From Mycoplana dimorpha (GTDB lineage Bacteria > Pseudomonadota > Alphaproteobacteria > Rhizobiales > Rhizobiaceae), in assembly GCF_003046475.1 (NCBI RefSeq), contig NZ_PZZZ01000004.1:471195-535194 (forward strand): a stretch of DNA of 64,000 nt, read 5' to 3'. How positions within the stretch are numbered: position 1 is the first letter of the stretch; every line of letters begins with the position of its first letter. This document shows, piece after piece, positions 53,228-62,952 of the stretch. Position numbers and translations under genes: made by a program. Under the pieces are notes generated by a model, which made no database searches, was not told the origin of the DNA, and saw nothing but the letters and a program-made list of their open reading frames with translations.

Positions 53228-54430
53228 TCAGGCGACGTTGGCCTCTCCGGGCCCACGGCCGGCCTGCGTCGCTCGATCGACCCCACTTTGAAAAAGCGCG
53301 GCGACGAGGTCGGATTGGGTGACCATGCCGACCAAGCGGTTGGTCTCATCCACAACCGGGATGTGATGCAGTCCCATGTCTGCCATCGGGGGAACGAGCT
53401 TGGCGATCCTGGTATCGGGCAGCGCGGTATGCACGTTTCGGGTCATGATGTCGGCAACGGTGCGAGGCTTTGCCTGACGGTTGCCGACTGCCAGCCGGAT
53501 CCGGCGGCCTAGCCCGAACCGCACCTCGCCGCTGGCGTTCAACATGACGTCCATCAGGTCCGTCTGGGTGACGATGCCCACCAGCCCCTGGGCATCGGTG
53601 GTGACCGGCAGTGCCTTGATGCGATGATCCAGCAGCCGCTTCCAGGCTTCTCGCAAGGACGTCTGCGGGGAAACCGTCGCCACATCGCGCGACATCACCT
53701 CGCCGCAGCTGATGTCGCCGGAGCGACGGTTATAGGCGCGGATCTGCGCCTGGTGCAGCAGCTCATCCAGCACGTCCGGGCTGATGTCCATCACTTCGTC
53801 ATACTGAGCCAGCACCGCCTGCAGGTCGTCGGGCACGACGCCGAGCCGTCGGGTCGGGAGCGGATCGGCCGTGTGGTGCGGATTGGCCGGGGCGGCCGGC
53901 GCCAGGTGCGGGTAGCGGCGCCCGGTGGCATTGTTGAAGATCAGTGCGACGGCAAGGATCAACAGCGAATTGATGCCGACCGGGGTCAGCACGAACCAGT
54001 ATCCGGCTTCCTGGGTCACCGGACCGCCGAGGACCGCGGTGAGCGCCACCGCACCGCTCGGCGGATGCAGGCAGCCGAGCGCCATCATGGCGGCGATCGC
54101 CGAGGACACCGCGATCGCGGCGGCGATGATCGGATCGCCGATCGTCAGGGCGCAGGTCACGCCGATGGCGGCCGCAACCGTGTTGCCGCCGAGCACCGAC
54201 CAGGGCTGGGCCAGCGGGCTCGCGGGTGCTGCAAACAGCAGCACCGCAGATGCGCCCATCGGCGCGATCAGCAACGGGTGCCCGGCGCCGGCGCCGAGCA
54301 AAATCGTGCTGAGCAAGCCGGTCAGCAGAATGCCGACCAGCGCGCCGATGGTTGAACGAAGCCGTTCCAGTCGACTGACGGGAGCGATGGCGGGCACCAG
54401 GCGCGTCAGGAAGTCACTTGCCTTGGACAT
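53228..54430 (-). CDS. HPP-family membrane protein with two CBS domains
   Basis: A 400-residue protein: an N-terminal HPP domain (residues 20-175, four membrane segments, motif GCLHPPSGAVALTAVLGGP) followed by two CBS domains (residues 240-390, VMSRDVATVSPQTSLREAWKRLLDHRIKALPVT and IMTRNVHTALPDTRIAKLVPPMADMGLHHIPVV). Some HPP proteins are implicated in nitrite transport; the CBS pair suggests adenylate-nucleotide sensing. Monocistronic. Confidence 0.85.
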   Translation of the reverse strand: MSKASDFLTRLVPAIAPVSRLERLRSTIGALVGILLTGLLSTILLGAGAGHPLLIAPMGASAVLLFAAPASPLAQPWSVLGGNTVAAAIGVTCALTIGDPIIAAAIAVSSAIAAMMALGCLHPPSGAVALTAVLGGPVTQEAGYWFVLTPVGINSLLILAVALIFNNATGRRYPHLAPAAPANPHHTADPLPTRRLGVVPDDLQAVLAQYDEVMDISPDVLDELLHQAQIRAYNRRSGDISCGEVMSRDVATVSPQTSLREAWKRLLDHRIKALPVTTDAQGLVGIVTQTDLMDVMLNASGEVRFGLGRRIRLAVGNRQAKPRTVADIMTRNVHTALPDTRIAKLVPPMADMGLHHIPVVDETNRLVGMVTQSDLVAALFQSGVDRATQAGRGPGEANVA

Positions 54431-54659
54431 GAATTCTCGGGAATACAGATTTGAGTAGCTGCGCGCCTCGATAACATGCCGGGTGCAAAATAGGCACGCA
54501 ATGCTGACCTAAAAACGCCAAGGGGCTGAAAAATGCCTTCCGCTGTGGCAGCGGCTCTCCGCAGTCACCCGAGATCGGCGACAGCGTCCCCGCGGTAGCC
54601 AGGCCGCAACTCATGGGGACAAGCCGAAGACAAGCCGACGATAGAGGGAATGTGAAGCC

Positions 54660-55556
54660 TCAGCTCTGGTCGACGTACATGAGCCAGCCGTGCTCGGGCC
54701 GGAAGCCCAGCACATCCCGGGCCTTGCGATTGGAAAGCAGCGTCTCGAATTCGCCGAGTTCCCGCTTCAGCGGCACGCCGGGATAGAAGCGCTCGATCAG
54801 TTCCTTCGTCGGCAGGTCGGACGAGGTGTCGTCATTGGCGGCGTTGAAGACCTGGAAGCCGAGCCCGTCCTTTTCGATCGCCAGCGCGGTGATCTGGCCG
54901 AGGTCGCGCGCGTCGATATAGCTCCAGGCGATCCGCTTGCGAAACCCCGGATCGGCGAACCATTTCGGAAACAGCTCGTACTCGTGCGGCTCAATGACGT
55001 TGCCGATCCGGAGCGCGTAGATGTCAAAGCCGCTGCGCAGGGCGAAGGCGCGTGCCGTCTTCTCGTTGACGACCTTGGAGAGCGCGTAGCTGTCCATCGG
55101 ATCGACGTCGTATTCCTCGTCAAGCGGGAAATAGGCGGGCTTGCGCGGTTCATTGGCGAAGACCAGGCCATAGGTCGTCTCGCTCGAGGCGATGACGATC
55201 TTCCGGATGCCAAGCTTCACCGCCGCCTCGATCACGTTGTAGGTGCCGAGCGCGTTGATGCGGAACAGTTCGTTGTCGGGCGTTAGCATGATACGCGGGA
55301 TGGCGGCGAAATGGACGACCGCATCGACCGGCTCGGGGCGCAGCGACGGATCGAACTCGTGCAGCCCCATGTAGCTGGACAGCGCGTTGAACACCTGGCC
55401 CGAGTCGGTGATGTCGGTGATCAGGGTGCGGACCTTCGGATTGTCGAGCGGCCTTGTGTCGAGGTTGAGGACCTGGTGGCCCTGCTCAACCAGATAGCGG
55501 ACGACATGTCGTCCTGCCTTGCCGCTGCCACCGGTGAACATGATCCGTTTCGCCAT
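54660..55556 (-). CDS. NAD-dependent epimerase/dehydratase
   Basis: A 298-residue extended-SDR enzyme: FTGGSGKAGRHVVRYL (dinucleotide binding, residues 7-22), SSETTYG (catalytic Ser/Thr region) and YALSK (Tyr-x-x-x-Lys at about 156-160). It lies 89 nt downstream of the sugar-binding protein on the same strand, so it probably acts on the imported sugar or its derivative. The 229-nt gap before the HPP gene holds no gene. Confidence 0.88.
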   Translation of the reverse strand: MAKRIMFTGGSGKAGRHVVRYLVEQGHQVLNLDTRPLDNPKVRTLITDITDSGQVFNALSSYMGLHEFDPSLRPEPVDAVVHFAAIPRIMLTPDNELFRINALGTYNVIEAAVKLGIRKIVIASSETTYGLVFANEPRKPAYFPLDEEYDVDPMDSYALSKVVNEKTARAFALRSGFDIYALRIGNVIEPHEYELFPKWFADPGFRKRIAWSYIDARDLGQITALAIEKDGLGFQVFNAANDDTSSDLPTKELIERFYPGVPLKRELGEFETLLSNRKARDVLGFRPEHGWLMYVDQS

Positions 55557-55645
55557 GGTGCTCTCCTATGTCCGGGTCTCGGCTCCACCACATCCCCGTC
55601 CGGGAAGTGACCGGGGCGCCGTGTTTGCGGCGCCCCGGGCCGATG

Positions 55646-56635
55646 CTATTTCTGGATGCAGGTGTCGACGGTGTCCTTGGTGCACTCGTCGAGGCCGGTG
55701 AACACCGGATCGTCCACCGGCTTGCCGGCGATCAGGTCGAGCATCACCGAAGGCGCCTTGTAGCCCATCTCAAACGGCCGCTGGCCGACGAGCGCGGTGA
55801 CGAGGCCTTCCCTGGCGATCGCCACTTCGTCGCCGATCGTGTCGGCCGCGCCGATGACGAACTCGTTCTTGGCGATCTTGTCGGCCATCGGCTTGAACAG
55901 GTCGCGATAGGGCTGCGGGGCGCCGAACAGCGGCCAGCCGCCCATGATGCCGAAGGCGTCGAGGTCGGGATTGGCGGCCAGGATGTCGGTCATCGCCTGC
56001 ACGCCCTTGGCGCCGTCGTCGTTGGTGAAGACCGGGCAGCCGGCCACTTCCGTCCAGCCGCCGTCGCCCTTCAGTTCTGCGAGCCCCTTCTGCCCCGTCA
56101 GCGTGTCGCGCATGCCCTGCGCACGGCGCAGGATGTTGTCCGCTCCGGGGTTGCCCTCGATCGTGCAGATCTTGCCACCGTTAGGCTTGGCCTTCTTGAT
56201 GTACTCGCCAATCCGGGCCCCCATCAGGTAGTTGTCGGTGCCGAGATAGGTCTTGCGCAGCGCCGAATCCTCGGCGGCGAGGTCGGCGTCGAGCGTCATC
56301 ACGGGCACGTGCGGATCGGTGGTCTTGATCGTCTGGGCGATCAGCTTGGCATTGGAAGGCGAAATCGCGATGGCCGCCGTGCTGGCCTTGCCGAGCATGT
56401 CCTGGACGATCTGCGCCTCCCCTGCCTCATCGGACGTGGATGCCGGGCCGGTGTAGAAGCATTCGTATTCGGAGCTGGCATTCTCCTTGTTCCACTTCTG
56501 GCAACCCTGGTTGATCGCCTCGAAGAACGGGTTGTCCAGTCCCTTGACGACTATCACGAGCTGCTTCTTCTCCTGGGCCCCGGCCTGGCTGGCGACAACT
56601 GCCAGCGCGACTGCAAGCAATAATGCCTTCCTCAT
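55646..56635 (-). CDS. Sugar ABC transporter periplasmic binding protein (RbsB type)
   Basis: A 329-residue Peripla_BP_4-type protein with a signal peptide (cleavage near AGA-QE, residue 20). Signatures are VIVVKGLDNPFFEAINQGCQKWNKE and the LACI/RbsB-like core with GGKICTIEGNPGADN. The ATG ending at 56635 follows GGGAGG. It diverges from the ATPase and permease genes; together they form one importer. The sugar is not identifiable. Confidence 0.88.
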   Translation of the reverse strand: MRKALLLAVALAVVASQAGAQEKKQLVIVVKGLDNPFFEAINQGCQKWNKENASSEYECFYTGPASTSDEAGEAQIVQDMLGKASTAAIAISPSNAKLIAQTIKTTDPHVPVMTLDADLAAEDSALRKTYLGTDNYLMGARIGEYIKKAKPNGGKICTIEGNPGADNILRRAQGMRDTLTGQKGLAELKGDGGWTEVAGCPVFTNDDGAKGVQAMTDILAANPDLDAFGIMGGWPLFGAPQPYRDLFKPMADKIAKNEFVIGAADTIGDEVAIAREGLVTALVGQRPFEMGYKAPSVMLDLIAGKPVDDPVFTGLDECTKDTVDTCIQK

Positions 56636-57112
56636 TGGTTCCTCCCATTGATACAGACGGGCGCTGCGTGCCCGCCACACGATCGACCCGAACACCGGAC
56701 GTTGCGTGGGCCGCTCGGCGGCGTACAGCACGTCTCCGGGTCAATGAGCATCTCGCAGTCGCGGCGCCTGGCCGCGGAGGAAGGTTGTCTGTTGCGATTG
56801 CGACCGCGCCTCCATCCCCGCCGTCGCCTCCCCTCACCGCGTTCCACCTTACCGCGCATCAAAGCCACGGGTAAGGGTCTTGCGCTCCCCGCAGTGAATA
56901 TGCGGCCGTTCCGGCCGTCAACTTCTATTTGTCATACTATAATAATATTATTGTGGATCGCCCGTCGGTGGATGATTGACGCTGTCGCAAGCGTTTGCGT
57001 AAATGATGCCTGATCGCTTGCGAGGTTAGCCGGCAAGCGCGCTCGGCAGGATCGATCCGTGGCGCGGGGCCCGGCAGGTCGCGAGCGGAGGGCTTTCGGG
57101 AGGCAGACGCTG
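56636..57112. other. Divergent promoter region of the sugar transporter
   Basis: No credible gene. The AT-rich core around 56920-56960 (TTTGTCATACTATAATAATATTATTG) probably holds both promoters and the operator. The plus-strand half (56960-57112) runs into the ATPase gene without a better start than GTG 57113. Confidence 0.55.
56931..56956. promoter_or_regulatory. AT-rich palindrome, candidate operator/promoter of the sugar transporter
   Basis: GTCATACTAT is followed by the perfect palindrome AATAATATTATT (56941-56952). The GTATGACA seen on the minus strand resembles GntR-type sites. It lies between the divergent binding-protein and ATPase genes. Confidence 0.45.
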
Positions 57113-57853
<741 letters not shown>

Positions 57854-57888
57854 GTTGACCGTCGGCAGCCATGGAAACGAGGTCGAGG

Positions 57889-58887
57889 ATGGCAATAACC
57901 CTTGATCAGAGCATCGAGCAGAAGCAGCAGACCTGGCTGGGCGCCATCCTGAGCCACCAGACCTTCTGGGTGCTGGCCGCCGTCATCCTGGCCTGCCTCT
58001 TTCTGACCTTCACCACCGAGGCGTTCGCGACCTCGACGAACCTCTACAACATCACCCGCAACGTCACCTTTGTCGCCATCATCGCGCTGGGCATGACGCT
58101 CGTCATCATCACCGGCGGCATCGACCTGTCGGTCGGCTCGGTGCTCTGCCTGTGCAGCATGATCCTCGCCGTCGTCATGCATGCCGGCTATGGCATCTGG
58201 GTCGGCATTGCGGCCTCGCTCGCCACGGCTCTGGCGATCGGCGCCTTCAATGGCGTGCTGATCGCCTATCTCAACTTTCCGCCCTTCGTCGTGACGCTCG
58301 GCATGCTGTCGATCGCCCGAAGCCTGGCGATGGTGGCATCCAACAACACCGTTGTCTTCCAGTTCGGTCCCGACCACGACAAGCTGCTGGCGCTCGGTGG
58401 CGGCGCCTGGTTCTTCGGCATCGCCAATCCGGTGCTGTTCATGATCGCGCTGGCGCTTCTCACCGGCTTCGTGCTGCGCTGGACGCGGTTCGGCCGCTTT
58501 CTCTTTGCCATCGGCGGCAATGAGCATGCGGCAACGCTGACCGGCGTGCCGGTCCGCAAGATCAAGGTGATCGTCTACATGGTCTCGGCGCTCTCGGCCG
58601 GCATCGCCGGCATCATCCAGACCGGCTGGCTCGGCGCGGTGACGACCAACATCGGCGCCGGCATGGAACTGCAGGTGATCGCCGCGGCGGTCATCGGCGG
58701 CGCCAATCTCGCCGGCGGCACCGGCACGGCATTCGGCGCACTGGTCGGGGCGGCGCTGATCGAGGTGATCCGCAACAGCCTCGGGCTGCTCGGCATCAGT
58801 GCCTTCTGGCAGGGCACCTTCATCGGCGGCGCGACGATCCTCGCCGTCCTGTTCGACCGCATCCGCAATTTCCGGCAGAGCGAATAA
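57889..58887 (+). CDS. Sugar ABC transporter permease (RbsC type)
   Basis: A 332-residue permease with eight to ten hydrophobic segments and the family motif ITGGIDLSVGSVL plus FGRFLFAIGGNEHAATLTGV. I use ATG 57889 with GAGG upstream; an earlier ATG at 57871 is possible. Confidence 0.92.
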   Translation: MAITLDQSIEQKQQTWLGAILSHQTFWVLAAVILACLFLTFTTEAFATSTNLYNITRNVTFVAIIALGMTLVIITGGIDLSVGSVLCLCSMILAVVMHAGYGIWVGIAASLATALAIGAFNGVLIAYLNFPPFVVTLGMLSIARSLAMVASNNTVVFQFGPDHDKLLALGGGAWFFGIANPVLFMIALALLTGFVLRWTRFGRFLFAIGGNEHAATLTGVPVRKIKVIVYMVSALSAGIAGIIQTGWLGAVTTNIGAGMELQVIAAAVIGGANLAGGTGTAFGALVGAALIEVIRNSLGLLGISAFWQGTFIGGATILAVLFDRIRNFRQSE

Positions 58888-58989
58888 CAGCGGGCCGATC
58901 GAGCCGAGGCATCCTTGATTGGGCGCTGCGGAGGGCCATTTTCGTGCTGGGAAGCTGCCAGGCATAGCCTTGCCCGAAGGAGAACCTTC

Positions 58990-60273
58990 ATGACTGCTCC
59001 GCGCCCGTCGAAGACCCGCATCGGAAATCACGAACTCCATCCCGAAACACAGATGCTCAACTACGGCTACGATCCGGAGTTGTCGGAAGGCGCAGTCAAG
59101 CCGCCGGTGTTCTTGACCTCGACCTTCGTGTTCCGCTCGGCCGAGGAGGGGCGCGACTTTTTCGATTACACCGCCGGCCGCCGGGAGCCGCCGGCCGGAA
59201 GCGCCGGCGGCCTGGTCTACTCCCGCTTCAATCACCCCAACAGCGAGATCGTCGAGGATCGCCTCGCGCTTTACGAGCGGACGGAAAGTGCCGTCCTGTT
59301 CTCCTCAGGGATGTCGGCGATCGCCACGACGCTGCTGGCCTTCGTCCGGCCGGGGGACGTCGTGCTGCACTCCCAACCGCTGTACGGCGGCACCGAGACA
59401 CTGCTGGCCAAAACGATGCTGAACCTCGGCGTCAATGCCGTTGGTTTCGCCGACGGCACGGACGAGATAGCGCTGCGGACGGCCGCCGACGAGGCGATGC
59501 GGAAAGGCCGCATATCCTTCATCCTGATCGAGACGCCGGCCAATCCCACCAACAGCCTGGTTGACATTGCGCTGGTCAGCCGCGTCGCGGAAGCAGTGGG
59601 CGATGAACAGGGACACCGGCCGGTGGTCGCCTGCGACAACACCCTGCTCGGCCCGGTGTTTCAGCGGCCGATCGAACATGGTGCCGACATCTCCCTCTAT
59701 TCCCTGACGAAATATGTCGGCGGCCATTCGGACCTGATCGCCGGCGCGGCACTCGGCGCCAAAGCGGTGATGAAACCGGTGAAGGCGCTGCGCGGCGCGA
59801 TCGGCACCCAGCTCGATCCGCATTCCTGCTGGATGCTCGGCCGCTCGCTCGAAACCCTGTCGATCCGGATGGAAAAGGCGAATGCCAACGCCCGGCTGGT
59901 CGCCGACTTCCTGCGCGGGCACCCCAAGGTCGAAACGATCCACTACCTGCCCTATCACGATCCGGAAAGCCGGCCCGGCCGGCTTTTCGAACGCCAATGC
60001 AGCGGAGCCGGGTCCACCTTTTCCTTTGATATCCGCGGTGGACAGCCGGCGTCCTACCGCTTCCTGAACGGACTGCAGATCTTCAAGCTCGCGGTCAGCC
60101 TGGGCGGCACGGAATCGCTTGCCAGCCATCCCGCCAGCATGACGCATTCGGGGGTGCCGGTGGAGGTTCGCCAGCGCATCGGCGTTCTCGACTCGACGAT
60201 CCGCCTGTCAATCGGCATCAAACATCCCGACGACCTGATCGCCGACCTCGCCCAGGCGCTCGACCTGGCCTGA
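58990..60273 (+). CDS. Cystathionine gamma-synthase family PLP enzyme
   Basis: A 427-residue trans-sulfuration-type enzyme: [50 protein letters not shown], and the PLP lysine in [22 protein letters not shown] lies upstream of the ATG. It is longer than MetB (386) because of an N-terminal extension of about 40 residues and an insert near residue 60 ([15 protein letters not shown]). Exact reaction unknown; it may be a methionine gamma-lyase or gamma-synthase. It lies 102 nt after the permease, perhaps in its own unit. Confidence 0.85.
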   Translation: MTAPRPSKTRIGNHELHPETQMLNYGYDPELSEGAVKPPVFLTSTFVFRSAEEGRDFFDYTAGRREPPAGSAGGLVYSRFNHPNSEIVEDRLALYERTESAVLFSSGMSAIATTLLAFVRPGDVVLHSQPLYGGTETLLAKTMLNLGVNAVGFADGTDEIALRTAADEAMRKGRISFILIETPANPTNSLVDIALVSRVAEAVGDEQGHRPVVACDNTLLGPVFQRPIEHGADISLYSLTKYVGGHSDLIAGAALGAKAVMKPVKALRGAIGTQLDPHSCWMLGRSLETLSIRMEKANANARLVADFLRGHPKVETIHYLPYHDPESRPGRLFERQCSGAGSTFSFDIRGGQPASYRFLNGLQIFKLAVSLGGTESLASHPASMTHSGVPVEVRQRIGVLDSTIRLSIGIKHPDDLIADLAQALDLA

Positions 60274-60425
60274 AGGCGGCCCCGCACGCGCACAGCGTCG
60301 GCGCTGCGCGCGGTTGCTTTCGCGGGAGGCGCCAGTCTGCGCCGCGGATGCACGCAGCGATGGAGCACGCGACGCCAACGACGGTCCCTCCGTCGGTCAG
60401 GAGCAGAAAATCGCCGTCAGCATGT

Positions 60426-60596
60426 CTACTGCGCTTGGATCTTTTTGAGGAGAATGGCGCGTTGGTAGAACTGCGCCAAGAAGTTGATTTGGTGGCTCAT
60501 CACGGGCGCCGTGGTGGTGATGCGGGCGTGGTTCAGCACTCGTTGCACGGCCTTCAGGTTCCGTTCCTGCCGCAGACGCTTCGTCGCCCGATCGTG
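60426..60596 (-). pseudogene. Remnant of a tyrosine-recombinase (phage-type integrase) C-terminus
   Basis: Read on the minus strand, the frame gives KRLRQERNLKAVQRVLNHARITTT followed by SHQINFLAQFYQ. The NLKAVQRVLNHARITTT segment is the conserved box III-type helix of integrases; the catalytic Tyr is lost (APVMSH replaces an expected RYxH) and upstream sequence is not integrase-like. It is a decayed fragment, not a working gene. The rest of 60274-60733 contains no gene I can support. Confidence 0.6.
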
Positions 60597-60733
60597 GCGG
60601 GAGGACCTGCAGCAGGAAGCCCTCGACGCCCCAGCGCGCTCGTTCTCGGCGCCATTGGGAAACGGCACCGGCTTTGTGATCGGAAACGGCCATTGGCTCA
60701 ACGAAACTATCCTCATTGCCTTCCTTTCTGGAA

Positions 60734-62749
60734 CTACGAGCCGGAGAACAAGGACACGCGCCCGCTCCAGTCGGCTGAGGTGACCGCACGGACTTTCTCC
60801 GTCGCCTTCCTGGGATCGAGGGCATTGGCAACTGCTTTCCCAGCTGCATCGTAGCTGCCTACATCTTCGGGAAAGCCCAATCCGAAAAGAGCCTCATGGC
60901 GCTTCTCTTCGATTGCGGATACGAGCCAAAGGGGCGAGATCGGCTCCGTGTCGAGAGCCAGCTCGGTCGGCCAGGCTCGAAGCACATAGCGGCCAAAATC
61001 AGGGCTGCCGGTCTCCTTGATCAAAATGAGCGCAGGCAGGTTGCCCCGGTTGAGAAGAGGGCTCGTTGCGGCCTTTTCGATATCAGGGTTCGGATTGAGC
61101 CATTCTGCGAGACCGGAGGGATTCCAGACACTGCCCTGTCTCCAGCCGTTCGCCTCCAACTGCGCGATCAGACCAGATAGCGGGCCCGCATACTGGATGA
61201 CGAATGGTTCCTCGTACTCACCAACGATATCCAGACGCCTGGCCGGCAGCGCTTCCCACTCCGCTTCCAACCAGTCATGCTTGGAAACGGTTCGAACCTC
61301 CCATCGTATTCCATAACGTTCGACGTCAGCGGCGTGTTGGTGCCAAATGTTCAGACCGCCGCCCGCGATCAGCGCAGCGCCCGCTACGCCAAGCAGACCG
61401 GCGGTGGCTTCTTTGGATGACGGGTGGTTGAGGTATGCCACGATGAGGATCGTCAGCCAGACAACCGCAAATGCCAGACCCGCGACAACGTCGGAAAACC
61501 AATGCGCCCCGAGATAGACGCGCGAAAAGGCGATCGCGATGATGAGCATCGTGATTGGCAGAGCGACCCACGTTCGGCCTGCATTTGACAGTGGACGACA
61601 CACCAGGAAGGCAATGAACCCGTAAAGGGCGGCATTCTCGGTGCTATGACCGCTGGGAAATGAGAAATTGCTCCAACCTGCATACAGATCGGGACTCGGC
61701 CGCACGCGATGGACTGCGACCTTGATCACGGTATTGAAGATTGAAGCTCCGACGACTGCGCCCAGGAAGTAGCCTGCCGTTCGCCAAGACCGGCGTGCAG
61801 CGAGGAGGACCAAGACTGCGGCAGATACTGCGAGCACGACCGTCGTGTCGCCAAGTTCGGTGATCCCGATCATGACCGCGTCGGCGGCTCTCGTCCTGAT
61901 GCCCTGCAGAAAGGCAAACACGGATTTATCGAATGTGACCAGGGGATCGCCGGTGATGACGTCTTCAGCGATCCCGAAGAACAGCCAGGCTGCTCCAACC
62001 AGGATTGCGATCAAAAGAGCGAGGATTGGCAGTTCGTTTTCGGTCGGGCCTAGTAACCGAAGGACCAATCTGCTGACGAGATTGTCGGCTTGCCTGGCCC
62101 GGTCGCGAAGCGTGTCGACCCCGTACATAACGAGAGGGACCGCGCGGAGAACCGCGTAGCGCGTCAACCGGAGTGTCAGCCAAGTAGCGGCGGCGAAGAT
62201 GATCAATAGAACGATCAGGTGCGTTCCAGCCGCCCCCTGAGAGGACGCGAATGCTCCTGCGAATACGCCAGGCAGGATATGCGACGGTGCCCAGACGAGT
62301 GCTGAGAGGATATTGACGGCGTAGAACCGACCGGCTGGCATCTGAGTGATGCCAGCGACGAGAGGGACGAAAGCTCGCACGCCCGGGGTAAAGCGGGCAA
62401 GAAAGACGCTCTTGCCGCCATGACGGTGAAAGAATGCCTCGCTTTTTTCAATCAGCGTCGGATATCTGTTGAACGGCCAACGGTCCGCGATTTCACGATG
62501 ATATCGGTGGCCCAGCCAGAATGCGAATCCGTCCCCGATGATTGCCCCCGCCGTCGCGGACGCCAGCAACGGATAAAGCTTCAAAACCCCGGACGGCACC
62601 AGGGCTGAGAGTGCAACGATGATTGCCGTGCCGGGAATGGCCGCGCCAAGCACAGGCAAGGACTCCGAAAGAGCCAGAACCAGCACTATTCCATACGACA
62701 CGTATGGATATGCACTGGCCAACGCAGTCATCATTTCAACTGCTTTCAT
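60734..62749 (-). CDS. VTT (DedA-like) plus PAP2 phosphatase plus LssY-type C-terminal fusion protein
   Basis: A 671-residue membrane protein in three parts: a DedA/VTT domain (residues 15-210, IPGTAIIVALSALVPSG, HRHGGKSVFLARFTPGVRAFVPLVAG), a PAP2 lipid-phosphatase domain (about 230-435, KVAVHRVRPSP, SFPSGHSTENAAL, SRVYLGAHWFSDVVAG) and an LssY-like C-terminal domain (about 455-671). It likely acts on phosphatidate or undecaprenyl diphosphate type lipids. Base composition is visibly less GC-rich than the neighbours, and it abuts an integrase remnant, which suggests horizontal acquisition. Confidence 0.85.
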   Translation of the reverse strand: MKAVEMMTALASAYPYVSYGIVLVLALSESLPVLGAAIPGTAIIVALSALVPSGVLKLYPLLASATAGAIIGDGFAFWLGHRYHREIADRWPFNRYPTLIEKSEAFFHRHGGKSVFLARFTPGVRAFVPLVAGITQMPAGRFYAVNILSALVWAPSHILPGVFAGAFASSQGAAGTHLIVLLIIFAAATWLTLRLTRYAVLRAVPLVMYGVDTLRDRARQADNLVSRLVLRLLGPTENELPILALLIAILVGAAWLFFGIAEDVITGDPLVTFDKSVFAFLQGIRTRAADAVMIGITELGDTTVVLAVSAAVLVLLAARRSWRTAGYFLGAVVGASIFNTVIKVAVHRVRPSPDLYAGWSNFSFPSGHSTENAALYGFIAFLVCRPLSNAGRTWVALPITMLIIAIAFSRVYLGAHWFSDVVAGLAFAVVWLTILIVAYLNHPSSKEATAGLLGVAGAALIAGGGLNIWHQHAADVERYGIRWEVRTVSKHDWLEAEWEALPARRLDIVGEYEEPFVIQYAGPLSGLIAQLEANGWRQGSVWNPSGLAEWLNPNPDIEKAATSPLLNRGNLPALILIKETGSPDFGRYVLRAWPTELALDTEPISPLWLVSAIEEKRHEALFGLGFPEDVGSYDAAGKAVANALDPRKATEKVRAVTSADWSGRVSLFSGS

Positions 62750-62952
62750 GCGACAGCCCTGGAACCGAACTGGAGATGGCGGGCACGCTCAGACCTCAGT
62801 GTGCTCCGCTCGTTCTAGTGCATCCTCAATGTACGCGAAGCCTTTCAAGGGTCTCTAGGTTTCCGCAGTGCAGTGAACCTAGCCTTCTCTATTGCTTCCA
62901 TAGGAATGCATTATACTGGGAAACGGTATTTGCCCGCGACGGGGTTCTTGCC

